NCBI GenBank assembly: GCA_046542305.1
Contig: JBKHBQ010000108.1
Location: forward strand, 1-12,063
Length of the DNA: 12,063 bases
Reading direction: 5' to 3'
Origin: JBKHBQ01 sp046542305
GTDB taxonomy: Bacteria; Bacteroidota; Bacteroidia; Bacteroidales; 4484-276
In this document: positions 1 through 7,755 of the stretch, one piece after another
Numbering within the stretch: the stretch's first letter is position 1
Layout of the letters: the number at the start of each line of letters is the position of its first letter
Position numbers and translations under genes: made by a program
The notes under the pieces: generated by a model
What the model was told of the DNA's origin: nothing
Database searches by the model: none
What the model saw: the letters and a program-made list of their open reading frames with translations, nothing else

Positions 1-387
1 TTCCTCGATCACAAAAGTATCATACACATCCAAAGGGGTGGAAAGCAGGTCGGCGGCAAAACCAAGGATCCCAAAAAACAGCACGGCCATCCACACCGGA
101 TTGGTGGTGAAATCCCTTACCATTTCATCAACCCAGGCAAAGCCACCGAAAATGATCATCGCCAGCATTGCCAGGAAGGAAATGGTGGAGGTCAACAATC
201 CAAACCTGTAATTGGCCCTGAGATATTGCTGGCTTCGTTTGTATTCCTTCGGATTGTAAATGTCATTCAGCTCTTTCGGAAGCTGGTCGCTCCAGCGGGT
301 GGTGTTGAGGTATCCCAGAATCCGCTCAAAAGCAAAATCCAGCACAATGATCGCGATGATGATGTAAAGTAGTGTTTCTGCAGTCAT
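1..387 (-). CDS. M48 family (Ste24/CAAX-type) membrane metalloprotease, N-terminal part
   Basis: This is the first 129 codons of a gene that runs off the left edge. I read the protein from the reverse complement. It starts MTAETLLYIII and has hydrophobic segments at about residues 4-20, 67-86 and 99-116. Between the first two lies a hydrophilic stretch (residues 20-62) with LPKEL and YNPKEYKRSQQY, typical of the N-terminal domain of Ste24/CAAX prenyl protease 1 homologues. The last visible residues, YDTFVIEE, match the family's conserved stretch before the third conserved loop. Known members are zinc proteases embedded in the inner membrane that cleave small or misfolded membrane proteins. 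The HExxH zinc site should lie beyond the left edge and cannot be checked. The ATG is 11 nt after the stop of the VWA gene, so the two are probably co-transcribed with fabG. No Shine-Dalgarno sequence is visible. Confidence 0.85.
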   Translation of the reverse strand, partial: MTAETLLYIIIAIIVLDFAFERILGYLNTTRWSDQLPKELNDIYNPKEYKRSQQYLRANYRFGLLTSTISFLAMLAMIIFGGFAWVDEMVRDFTTNPVWMAVLFFGILGFAADLLSTPLDVYDTFVIEE

Positions 388-398
388 TTCAGGTAAGC

Positions 399-2480
399 TT
401 AATAACTTCCGCCGCGTTTGCGGATAAACCATTCGGTCGTGAGCAGCGCCAGGATCAACAGAAAAATCCAGAAAACATTCACCAGTTCGCTGTAGCGTTT
501 TTCGGAATAGGTGATGGTTTTGATGTCTTCACGCTGCTGCAGCATTTCAGGAAACTGCACCATTTGATCCGGATAGATCATCGCCCCCTGGTGCTTCGCC
601 GCAAGTTGATACAGCAGGGTGTGATCGGCAATGGTATTCACGGCCTCGACATTGAGCGGCGAAACCGTAAAGCTGCCGTCGTCCGTATAAATCCTGTCGC
701 CAACTCTTACGCGGGCTTCCCAGGTGTAATTATCCACCGGAAGCACACCGGCATTAAGATGATACGCATTCGCCGTTTTACCGAACGTAAAAGGGTAATC
801 AACGCCGCTGCTATTGGTGATGGTCATCTCCACTTCCGGTTCATTGATCAGTTCGTAACTCGGGTTATAAACCTCGGCATCGAACTCTACGGTCTCGTTT
901 TCGAGGAAATTATTTTTTCCTTCCACCTTAAAGAAACTTTTGTCGACCTTCACCGAAAGGAACTGAACCACTTTTGTGATCACCTCGTTAAAAGCCAGAT
1001 GGTTTCCGTTTTTCTGAAAACCGGTGAGGCGCCACCTCCAGATCCCTTCACCTGCAATGACGCCGGTTTTTCTGTCCAGGGTCTGATTGAAGGCGATCAG
1101 CGGATATCCCGTGACCAGCGAGCCGATTTGCTGGTAGAACAGCACATTGGTGGCATTAGTAGTCTTAAATTCACCGAAAGGAGCGAGCAATGGCGGGAAA
1201 ACATCAATGGATTTCCGCGTTTCATCACTCATGGTGAAAAGGGCAAATTCTTCGTTGAGCGCAGGCAGCGATTCGTTGGATGAGGTCTGCTCTGTAATGA
1301 TCTGCACACCCGTTTGGTACGAGTTGAATTGCGGCAGCGAACTTTGCGCACCCACCACAAACAACAGCGGGACATCATCATCGATGGCTGCTTTGATTTG
1401 AGTTGTCGCCGCTTCTTTTTTCGCCGGAAGCTGATGCAGGATCACCAGGTTGTATTCCGCCGGTTGTCCGGCAAAATCGCCGATTACGGCATCGGTCACT
1501 TCGTAATTGTAATTGCTTTCGATGGCGGTTTTCAAGGCTGAGATATCGGGGTGGGGGGCCGCGGCAAGGATCAGGATCTTTTGTTTTGAATCCAGGATAT
1601 CAATAAAAATATCCTGCTGGTTGTTCTGTGTGCTTACCTCCCCTTCGATAGGTGCCAGCCGGATCCGGTAGCGTTGCATTCCGGCTTCTTCCGCATCGAG
1701 TTGCAACCTGACGGTTTCGAAATACTGTTCACTGCCAAAGACGAGATTTTTCGAAAACAGCACCGTGCCACCCCTGCTGACGGTGAGCGTGCTTTTCAGT
1801 CCGCGGCTCATGTTGGCGCCTACAATCACCTCAATGGGGAAACTATTGCCAAGAAACGCAATCCTGTTGAAATTGACTTTTTGAATGTAAATGTCCTTGC
1901 GGACACTGGTATCGCCAAGTGCCAGCGTATAAACCGGAAAGTTGACGCTCGCAGAGGCATACACCGGATTGAGGCCTTTGTTGTACAAGCCGTCGCTGGC
2001 CAGGAGCAGTGCGCCCACATTCCGGTTGGCATAGCGCGTGGTCATTTCATCGAACACGTTGCTGATGTCGGTTTGCTTGCCGCTGAAACCGATCTGCCCG
2101 ATCTCATCCACACTTTCGCTGAAGGTAAAGGTGCGAATCTCATAATCCTGTTGCAGATCGCTGATCATCTGATCCAACTGCTGCCGGTATTCGTTCAGGT
2201 AAAACGAAGAATCCCCGCCCACCACCAGTGATGTTGAGTTATCCTGTGCAACAATAATGAGCGGCTTTTCCGAGGTGCGGAAAATTGTTTTGATCATCGG
2301 CGAAAGCAGTAGAAATGCGATCAGCGTAACGGCCAGAAACCGAAAGATGGCAAGCGCCTGCATGGTGCTTTTGGAAAAATCCTCTTTTTTGTTTTTATAA
2401 TAGAGGATTCCGGCAAACAGTGCGCCCAGCAGTATGCAGAAAGCAAAAAACCAGCCCGGATATTCGGTTACGATATTCAA
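399..2480 (-). CDS. Membrane-anchored VWA-domain protein with GATase-like region
   Basis: This 693-residue protein has no assigned function, but its architecture is clear. Two N-terminal membrane helices (about 10-28 and 43-62) are followed by a von Willebrand A-like domain (about 73-200). That domain carries an intact metal-ion site: D80-N-S82-T-S84, T137 and D163 in LLASDGLYNKG. Residues 300-380 (KILILAAAPHPD, then YNLVILHQLP) resemble the class I glutamine amidotransferase-like fold seen in this type of Bacteroidota protein, without an obvious catalytic Cys. Beta-rich sequence follows (about 510-610), then a C-terminal helix (669-687) and a short RKRGG tail. Most of the chain is therefore likely periplasmic, anchored at both ends. 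The start is TTG: residues upstream of the next Met (M40) include the first helix, and a strong GGAGGG lies 4 nt before the TTG. It sits 39 nt after fabG and 11 nt before the M48 gene, so an operon is likely. The function is unknown; a role in envelope assembly or stress is inference only. Confidence 0.85.
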   Translation of the reverse strand: MNIVTEYPGWFFAFCILLGALFAGILYYKNKKEDFSKSTMQALAIFRFLAVTLIAFLLLSPMIKTIFRTSEKPLIIVAQDNSTSLVVGGDSSFYLNEYRQQLDQMISDLQQDYEIRTFTFSESVDEIGQIGFSGKQTDISNVFDEMTTRYANRNVGALLLASDGLYNKGLNPVYASASVNFPVYTLALGDTSVRKDIYIQKVNFNRIAFLGNSFPIEVIVGANMSRGLKSTLTVSRGGTVLFSKNLVFGSEQYFETVRLQLDAEEAGMQRYRIRLAPIEGEVSTQNNQQDIFIDILDSKQKILILAAAPHPDISALKTAIESNYNYEVTDAVIGDFAGQPAEYNLVILHQLPAKKEAATTQIKAAIDDDVPLLFVVGAQSSLPQFNSYQTGVQIITEQTSSNESLPALNEEFALFTMSDETRKSIDVFPPLLAPFGEFKTTNATNVLFYQQIGSLVTGYPLIAFNQTLDRKTGVIAGEGIWRWRLTGFQKNGNHLAFNEVITKVVQFLSVKVDKSFFKVEGKNNFLENETVEFDAEVYNPSYELINEPEVEMTITNSSGVDYPFTFGKTANAYHLNAGVLPVDNYTWEARVRVGDRIYTDDGSFTVSPLNVEAVNTIADHTLLYQLAAKHQGAMIYPDQMVQFPEMLQQREDIKTITYSEKRYSELVNVFWIFLLILALLTTEWFIRKRGGSY

Positions 2481-2484
2481 ATTT

Positions 2485-2490
2485 CCCTCC
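2485..2490 (-). promoter_or_regulatory. Shine-Dalgarno site that fixes a TTG start
   Basis: On the minus strand GGAGGG lies 4 nt before the TTG at 2480. Strong Shine-Dalgarno sequences are rare in this window, so it stands out. It supports TTG as the true start of the VWA protein and would allow independent initiation within the fabG transcript. Confidence 0.6.
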
Positions 2491-2519
2491 AGATTATTTC
2501 AGGATGATCTATTACAGTT

Positions 2520-3266
2520 TTACATGTGCATGCCGCCATCGACGCTGATAACCTGGCCGGTAACGTACGACGAAAGGTCGGATGCTAGGAAGATGGCAAT
2601 ATCGGCCACGTCTTCGGGTTTTCCGGAGCGGCGCAGCGGGATGGATTTGATCCAGTCCTGGCGCACTTCATCCGAAAGTTTATCGGTCATGGCGGTTTCG
2701 ATAAAACCGGGAGCAATGGCGTTGCAGCGTACGCCCCTTGAACCGATCTCCTGGGCGATGGATTTGGTGAAGCCAATTAAACCAGCCTTGGAAGCGGCAT
2801 AATTCGACTGTCCGGCATTTCCCGAAAGCCCAACCACCGAACTCATGTTGATGATGCTTCCGCTGCGCTGCTTGAGCATGCTGCGCTGGATGGCCTTTGT
2901 CATGTTGAAGATCGATTTCAGGTTTACACGGATCACCAGGTCCCAGTCGGTTTCGGTCATACGCATCAGCAACTGGTCGCGGGTGATGCCGGCATTGTTC
3001 ACCAGGATGTCGATGTTGCCAAAATCTGTCAACACATTTTCCACCAGCTTTTCGCAATCGTCGAATGAACTGGCATCCGAGGCATAAGCCTTCACTTTTC
3101 TTCCTGTGGCTTCGATTTCCTTTACCAGCGATTCGGCGTCCTCATCGATTTTCAGGTCGGTAAATGCCACATCGGCACCTGCATTGGCGTATGCCAGGGC
3201 AATGGCCCGGCCGATGCCGCGTGCTGCTCCCGTTACCAGGGCCTTTTTGTTTTCCAGTAATTTCAT
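2520..3266 (-). CDS. fabG: 3-oxoacyl-[acyl-carrier-protein] reductase FabG
   Basis: This 248-residue classical short-chain dehydrogenase has the usual length of FabG. It catalyses the NADPH-dependent reduction of 3-oxoacyl-ACP to 3-hydroxyacyl-ACP in cytoplasmic type II fatty acid synthesis. Visible motifs are the Rossmann nucleotide loop TGAARGIG (12-19), NNAG (90-93), and the catalytic tetrad N115, S143, Y156 (in NYAASK) and K160. Also present are PGFIET (186-191), and the FabG-type C-terminus VDGGMHM. The block from MSSVVG to YAASKAG closely resembles FabG rather than a generic SDR. A specialised acyl-CoA reductase in the same family (PhaB-like) cannot be excluded from sequence alone. The ATG at 3266 is 25 nt from a -7-like box and lies just after the terminator of the protease gene, so fabG appears to be the first gene of a unit with the VWA and M48 genes. 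Confidence 0.93.
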   Translation of the reverse strand: MKLLENKKALVTGAARGIGRAIALAYANAGADVAFTDLKIDEDAESLVKEIEATGRKVKAYASDASSFDDCEKLVENVLTDFGNIDILVNNAGITRDQLLMRMTETDWDLVIRVNLKSIFNMTKAIQRSMLKQRSGSIINMSSVVGLSGNAGQSNYAASKAGLIGFTKSIAQEIGSRGVRCNAIAPGFIETAMTDKLSDEVRQDWIKSIPLRRSGKPEDVADIAIFLASDLSSYVTGQVISVDGGMHM

Positions 3267-3290
3267 GCTATTTGATTTTCAAAATTTCGC

Positions 3291-3298
3291 CAAAGATA
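3291..3298 (-). promoter_or_regulatory. Candidate -7 box of the fabG promoter
   Basis: On the minus strand the sequence TATCTTTG matches the Bacteroidota -7 consensus TAnnTTTG exactly. It lies 24 nt upstream of the fabG ATG, giving a short leader. It is placed correctly between the upstream terminator (3338-3373) and fabG. I find no good -33 TTTG at the usual spacing, so this rests on the -7 element and its position. Confidence 0.45.
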
Positions 3299-3337
3299 AA
3301 TAAATTCAAGGTTTTCACTCTCTGGTGGGATTTGCAT

Positions 3338-3373
3338 AAAAAAGCCCTGGCTGCATGTTACGGCCAAGGCTTT
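3338..3373 (-). terminator. Intrinsic terminator of the S41 protease gene
   Basis: On the minus strand an 11-bp stem (AAAGCCTTGGC pairing with GCCAGGGCTTT, one G-T wobble) closes an 11-nt loop and runs into a run of T. The hairpin begins 19 nt after the TAA of the protease gene and ends before the fabG promoter candidate. It therefore separates the two transcription units. Confidence 0.85.
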
Positions 3374-3392
3374 CCATTTTGCGTTAGGTATA

Positions 3393-5018
3393 TTAGTCCA
3401 GTTTGAGGTTGGTAAACATATCCCCTTCCTGGAGGAGTTCCACTGCCGTTTCCAGCTCTTCGTCAAGTTCGTTTATCACCCTGAAGTATGCATTTACATC
3501 CCACAGGTTGCGTGCGATCAGCGCTTTGATCTGCACCTTAAGGTCATTGTCGGGATAATAATATTCTTCTTCGTCGCTGCGCGATATGCCTTCGCTTTGC
3601 GCTTTATTCAGGAAATCCGTATACACCTTCTCGCTCACCTCAAAATCGCTTTTAAAGGTTTCCACATCCGGATATTTATCGAGCAATTCCGATCTGTTTT
3701 TATCAAGGTAGCTGATGGTGAAATCGTTGAAAACGCCTTTCCTGACCAGATCTGTGTAAAAATCGGAGAATCTCGTTGAATCTATGGCAATAAATACATC
3801 GGGCATGATACCGCCGCCGCCGTAAACGATTCTGCCATTGGGGGTGTAGTATTGCAGCGAATCGGGGAAATGGATGCTGTCGGCGCTTACCAATTCACCG
3901 CTTTCGAGGCGATGCATAAAATCCTTGTAGTATTCCTCCGCCCCTTCGTCGTATGGCTTTTGGATGCTCCGGCCGGTTGGCGTATGATAGCGTGCCGTGG
4001 TGAGCCGGATTACCGAACCGTCGGGAAGTTTAAAAGGACGCTGCACCAGTCCTTTTCCAAACGAGCGCCGGCCGACGATCAGGCCGCGGTCCCAATCCTG
4101 AACGGCTCCAGCCACAATTTCGCTTGCTGAAGCTGATGCTTCATTGATCAGTACAATCAGTTTGCCTTCATCGAAATCTCCGCGTCCGGTGGCCGTAAAT
4201 TCCTGCCTGGGGCTGCGCATGCCTTCGGTGTAAACAATCAGCTTGTCATCCGAGAGGAACTGGTCACTCAAATCCACGGCAATATTCAAATAGCCTCCCG
4301 AATTGCTGCGCAGATCGAGGATCAGGCTTTCCATGCCCTGCTTGCGCAGTTCTGCCATCGACTCGTGGAATTCCTCAACGGAAGTTTTCGAAAAACGGGT
4401 GAGTTTAATGTAGCCGATTTTGGGCGCGGCCATATAGGTGGCGTCAATGCTGTTCAAAGGAATTTTATCGCGTGTAATGGTATATTCGATGAGTTTTTCC
4501 TTTCCGGTCCTTTTGATGGACACATCCACCGTGGTTCCTTTTTCACCGCGCAGGCGGTCGATCACATACTGGTTGTCGATCTTGTCGCCGGTTGCCTCCT
4601 TACCGTTAATTTTCACGATTTTGTCGCCGGCAAGGATGCCGAGTTTGTCCGAGGGGCCGCCGGGTACGGGTGATACTACCAGAATGGAGTCGTTGAAGAT
4701 CTGAAAGGTAACCCCGATGCCTTCGAAACTGCCTTCCAGCGGTTCATTCACCCTTTCCACTTCTTCCTTCGAAATGTAGGACGAATGCGGATCAAGTTCC
4801 TTGAGCATTTCCACGATGGCAGTTTCTACCAGTTCAGGCGAATCGATGCTGTCCACATAGGCAAATTCTATGATTTGCATGGTGGTGGCAAATTTTTGAA
4901 TGGTTTCCTTGGGATCTTCGCGCTGCGCATTGGCGTCCGGTGAGGAAAAGATCATGAACAAGGCCAGCAATGCAATTTGAATGTTACTGAAAAGTGAAGT
5001 GAGGGTTGGTTTGTTCAT
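3393..5018 (-). CDS. S41 family C-terminal processing peptidase (CtpA/Tsp-like)
   Basis: This 541-residue secreted serine protease belongs to the tail-specific/C-terminal processing family, which trims or degrades periplasmic proteins from their C-termini. An N-terminal signal peptide has a hydrophobic core at about 13-25 and an ANA site ending at residue 31. A PDZ domain spans about 90-180 and contains EGIGVTF and the VSPVPGGPSDKLGILAGDKI segment. The protease core follows: LDLRSNSGGYL (235-244), then NEASASASE with the catalytic Ser at S297, then the catalytic Lys K322 in SFGKGLVQ, with Q326 four residues on. The Ser-Lys spacing of 25 equals that of E. coli Tsp. The core is complete, so an active enzyme is expected. 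A long charged C-terminal extension (about 410-541) is predicted mostly helical. Transcription is divergent from the rhomboid gene; a box TATTTTCG at 5041-5048 is one mismatch from a -7 element. Confidence 0.95.
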   Translation of the reverse strand: MNKPTLTSLFSNIQIALLALFMIFSSPDANAQREDPKETIQKFATTMQIIEFAYVDSIDSPELVETAIVEMLKELDPHSSYISKEEVERVNEPLEGSFEGIGVTFQIFNDSILVVSPVPGGPSDKLGILAGDKIVKINGKEATGDKIDNQYVIDRLRGEKGTTVDVSIKRTGKEKLIEYTITRDKIPLNSIDATYMAAPKIGYIKLTRFSKTSVEEFHESMAELRKQGMESLILDLRSNSGGYLNIAVDLSDQFLSDDKLIVYTEGMRSPRQEFTATGRGDFDEGKLIVLINEASASASEIVAGAVQDWDRGLIVGRRSFGKGLVQRPFKLPDGSVIRLTTARYHTPTGRSIQKPYDEGAEEYYKDFMHRLESGELVSADSIHFPDSLQYYTPNGRIVYGGGGIMPDVFIAIDSTRFSDFYTDLVRKGVFNDFTISYLDKNRSELLDKYPDVETFKSDFEVSEKVYTDFLNKAQSEGISRSDEEEYYYPDNDLKVQIKALIARNLWDVNAYFRVINELDEELETAVELLQEGDMFTNLKLD

Positions 5019-5193
5019 TTTTTACGTATTTTTAGCGAAACGAAAATAACTAACGACCAAACGCACGCCACATGGAATTATTTCGAAACATCGATGGATT
5101 AACACTTTTTTTGACCAAAGCTGACAAAGGTGCGCATTTGAGCCATGGCTTGATGTTTGATCACTCCGGAATCTTTTTATAAATCATGCTGTT

Positions 5194-5961
5194 ATGAAAA
5201 CCCACGAGCGGACCCGAATGCTGAGCAGTATGCTCTATCCTGCCATGATAGTGGCAATCATGTGGATTGTAAAGCTTGCCGAGTTGATATTTCAGACCCG
5301 CGTCAGTTTTTTAGGCGTTAAACCCATGCATGCCGAGGGCCTGGTAGGGATTCTTACCTCGCCTTTTGTACACGGCGATCTGGCACACCTTACCGCCAAC
5401 ACCTTTCCAATGCTGGTTCTGGGTTCAGTTTTGTTTTACGTGTACCGGCCCATTGCCTGGAAAGTTTTTTTGTTCACCTGGCTGGTTACCGGAATATGGG
5501 TGTGGTTTTGGGGCCGCGAATCCTGGCATATCGGCGCCAGCGGTGTGGTTTACGGGCTGGCTTCCTTCCTGTTTTTTAGCGGGATATTCAGGCGTGACGG
5601 GCGATTGCTGGCGATTACCTTTCTGGTGGCATTCCTTTATGGAAGCATGGTTTGGGGGGTGTTCCCCGATTTGTTTCCCGAAAAAAACATTTCATGGGAG
5701 TCGCACCTGATGGGCCTGATTGCCGGGCTGGTGTTCGCGCTTTTCTTCAGGGATGAAGGTCCGCAACGAAAGAAATACAGTTGGGAATACGAGGATGAGG
5801 ACGACCTGCCTGCTGAAGACGACCCCGATGCTTACTGGAACAGGCCGCTGAGAAAGCGAAAGTTGCGTGAACCAATGCAGATCAATTACGTTTACAAAGA
5901 AAACAATAAAAACCCGGACGATAAATCTGACCAAACAAATAAAAAAGAAACGACACAATGA
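5194..5961 (+). CDS. Rhomboid family intramembrane serine protease
   Basis: This 255-residue polytopic membrane protein has the rhomboid signature. HGDLAHLTANTF (60-71) supplies H65 and the oxyanion-hole N69. WHIGASGVVYGL (111-122) carries the GxSG nucleophile S116. ESHLMGLIAG (169-178) carries the catalytic H171. About six membrane helices fill residues 13-185. Known rhomboids cleave transmembrane segments of substrate proteins within the bilayer. After the core comes a hydrophilic tail of about 68 residues, first strongly acidic (about 198-212) and then Lys/Arg/Asn-rich; its role is unknown. The last codons overlap the thiolase start in an ATGA (5958-5961), so the two genes should be co-transcribed and translationally coupled. 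The start at 5194 leaves a short N-terminal region; M9 is a possible alternative. I see no clear promoter in the 175 bp shared with the divergent protease gene. Confidence 0.93.
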   Translation: MKTHERTRMLSSMLYPAMIVAIMWIVKLAELIFQTRVSFLGVKPMHAEGLVGILTSPFVHGDLAHLTANTFPMLVLGSVLFYVYRPIAWKVFLFTWLVTGIWVWFWGRESWHIGASGVVYGLASFLFFSGIFRRDGRLLAITFLVAFLYGSMVWGVFPDLFPEKNISWESHLMGLIAGLVFALFFRDEGPQRKKYSWEYEDEDDLPAEDDPDAYWNRPLRKRKLREPMQINYVYKENNKNPDDKSDQTNKKETTQ

Positions 5962-7139
5962 AAGAAGTTTATGTGATCTCAGCAGTAAGAACCCCTATCG
6001 GAAGTTTTGGAGGGGCTTTATCATCTCTCACAGCCACCAAACTCGGTGCGGAAGCCATCAAAGGTGCGGTGAAAAAGGCAGGGATTAAACCCGAAGATGT
6101 TCAGGAAGTATTTATGGGAAATGTGCTTTCGGCCAATCTGGGCCAGGCGCCGGCTCGGCAGGCGGCACTTTTTGCAGGGCTGCCCGATACGGTTCCCTGT
6201 ACCACCGTCAACAAGGTTTGCTCCTCAGGGTTGAAGTCGGTGATGTTTGGCGCACAGTCCATCATGCTTGGCGATAACGACGTGGTGGTGGCCGGCGGCA
6301 TGGAAAGCATGTCGAATGTGCCGCATTACATCGAAAATGTTCGCAAAGGAATGAAACTCGGCCATGGGAAACTCGTTGACGGCATGATCAAGGACGGACT
6401 GTGGGATGTTTACAACGATTACCACATGGGAAATGCTGCCGAAAATACGGCCAGGGTGAAAAATATTTCGCGCGAGCAGCAGGACCAGCTTGCCATAGAA
6501 TCCTATCAGCGTTCGGCAAAAGCAACTGAAGCCGGATATTATAAGAATGAGATTATTCCTGTGGAAATTCAAACCCGGAAGGGAACGGTAGTGGTGGATG
6601 AGGATGAGGAATTCAAAAACGTGAACTTCGACAGGATTCCCACACTTAAACCCGTATTTACCAAAGATGGTACAGTGACGGCCGCCAATGCTTCCACCAT
6701 CAACGACGGCGCTGCCGCACTCGTACTCATGTCGAAGGACAAGGCGGAATCGCTCGGCCTGAAGCCGCTGGCAAAGATCATTGGCTATGCAGATGCCGCC
6801 CAGGCACCCGAGTGGTTTACTACGGCACCCTCAAAAGCGATCCCCAAAGCCATACAAAAAGCAGGGCTTAAGCTCGATGATATCGATTTCTTCGAGATCA
6901 ACGAGGCATTTGCCGTGGTTTCGTTGGCCATTATGCAGGATCTGGGACTGGATAAATCGAAGGTGAATATCTGGGGCAGCGGCGTTTCGCTCGGTCACCC
7001 GCTGGGAACTACCGGCGCCAGAATTCTTGTCACCCTTGTCAGTGTGCTGAATCATAAAAATGCCAGGTACGGCGTTGCCGGCCTTTGCAATGGCGGCGGC
7101 GGATCTTCCTCGGTTGTGATTGAAAACGTAACCGTGTAG
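5958..7139 (+). CDS. Acetyl-CoA C-acetyltransferase (thiolase)
   Basis: This full-length 393-residue thiolase II enzyme condenses two acetyl-CoA to acetoacetyl-CoA or catalyses the reverse thiolysis, in the cytoplasm. All catalytic residues are present: the acyl-accepting C88 in NKVCSSGLKS, NEAFA at 315-319, H347 in SLGHPLG and C377 in LCNGGGG. AGGMESMS (112-119) and INDGAAALVL (248-257) are typical. The loop before the catalytic His reads NIWGSGVSLGHP, where most homologues have NxNGGAxxLGHP; the change does not touch catalytic residues. The start ATG overlaps the rhomboid stop by four bases, and the sequence before it is A-rich with no Shine-Dalgarno, consistent with coupling. The role could be butyrate/ketone metabolism or polyhydroxyalkanoate-type chemistry; no other gene of such a pathway adjoins it, so the pathway is not fixed by context. 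Confidence 0.95.
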   Translation: MKEVYVISAVRTPIGSFGGALSSLTATKLGAEAIKGAVKKAGIKPEDVQEVFMGNVLSANLGQAPARQAALFAGLPDTVPCTTVNKVCSSGLKSVMFGAQSIMLGDNDVVVAGGMESMSNVPHYIENVRKGMKLGHGKLVDGMIKDGLWDVYNDYHMGNAAENTARVKNISREQQDQLAIESYQRSAKATEAGYYKNEIIPVEIQTRKGTVVVDEDEEFKNVNFDRIPTLKPVFTKDGTVTAANASTINDGAAALVLMSKDKAESLGLKPLAKIIGYADAAQAPEWFTTAPSKAIPKAIQKAGLKLDDIDFFEINEAFAVVSLAIMQDLGLDKSKVNIWGSGVSLGHPLGTTGARILVTLVSVLNHKNARYGVAGLCNGGGGSSSVVIENVTV

Positions 7140-7485
7140 CGCCCTGATGAATTGGAGGGAATCTTCATCTCGTTCAAAATTTCAGTAAGTTACATTGTTG
7201 AATACTGCTTACGCCTTTCTTTTTCTCATACATATTAAAAGGATTTTTATGCGCAAAGTGAGCCATTCAGAATGCATGGCAGAAAGGTCATACGTCTATA
7301 TCACATCCTGGTGTTGATAAGTTTTTTGCAATCGAAATCCTTCTAAAATCAGGACTTCCAAAGAAAAATGTGAAATTCATTTTCCAAAAAACATTTGGAT
7401 TACTGGACTTCGCCTCCTGAATGTTTTAAATTCGCGCTTCTGTTTGATCGAATATCAGGTTTATTACTAACCAAAATTTAACATC
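7140..7485 (+). other. AT-rich intergenic region of 346 bp, no convincing gene
   Basis: No gene is supported here. A weak 6-bp hairpin (GATGAA/TTCATC, 7146-7169) follows the thiolase stop without a T-run, so it is a poor terminator. The 8-mer AAGGATTT (near 7240) recurs inverted as AAATCCTT (near 7340) about 100 bp on, which could close a long stem of a transcript. Two tiny frames exist: a 22-codon one at 7249 after an AAAAGGA motif, and a 24-codon one at 7272 with a hydrophobic centre. Neither can be supported as a gene. The last 40 bp before the next gene are AT-rich and probably contain its promoter. Confidence 0.5.
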
Positions 7486-7755
7486 ATGAAGCTTAGAAGG
7501 ATTGATGCCATGATCAACTGCCCCATCTACAAGGCCCGTTCAGCCGAGATTTCAGCCATAATACAAAAAGTCCGCCGCTCAGTGCGTCCCATCGAGAAAT
7601 CCATTTTCGAGGAAGATATCGAAGAAGCCGCGGCCAAATTGTTTTCATGCGAATCCTACGACAGGCTGAGCAACGAATGCAGGAAGTGCCGCAGTTTTGC
7701 ATCCCGGAAGTTGCAATCTGTTTCCGAACCAACCTCGGCCGAAACCATCGCCTGA
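7486..7755 (+). CDS. Small cysteine-containing protein of unknown function
   Basis: This is an 89-residue protein I do not recognise. Its codon use looks like that of neighbouring genes, and it is preceded by the AT-rich leader AAATTTAACATC typical of Bacteroidota starts, so I believe it is expressed rather than a chance frame. It is basic at the N-terminus, with a likely helical, acidic centre (FEEDIEEAAAKLF, 41-53). Four cysteines stand out: C12 in NCPIY, then C55, C65 and C68. The C-terminal three form C-x9-C-x2-C, which with C12 could bind zinc or an iron-sulfur cluster. That is inference. There is no signal peptide or membrane segment. It stands alone, with long non-coding flanks on both sides, and converges with the histidine kinase. 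The opposite-strand frame at 7514-7765 is its shadow. Confidence 0.6.
   Translation: MKLRRIDAMINCPIYKARSAEISAIIQKVRRSVRPIEKSIFEEDIEEAAAKLFSCESYDRLSNECRKCRSFASRKLQSVSEPTSAETIA

Noticed and set aside
372..1283. Long open frame on the plus strand (303 codons)
   Set aside because: It lies wholly inside the VWA gene on the other strand, which has clear domains; the translation has no recognisable motif.
7146..7169. Hairpin after the thiolase gene as terminator
   Set aside because: It has only 6 bp with a 12-nt loop and no T-run, so it is too weak to call.
7249..7346. Two tiny peptides (22 and 24 codons), one after AAAAGGA, one with a hydrophobic centre as in small toxins
   Set aside because: They are very short, overlap each other in different frames, and have no homology I can recognise.
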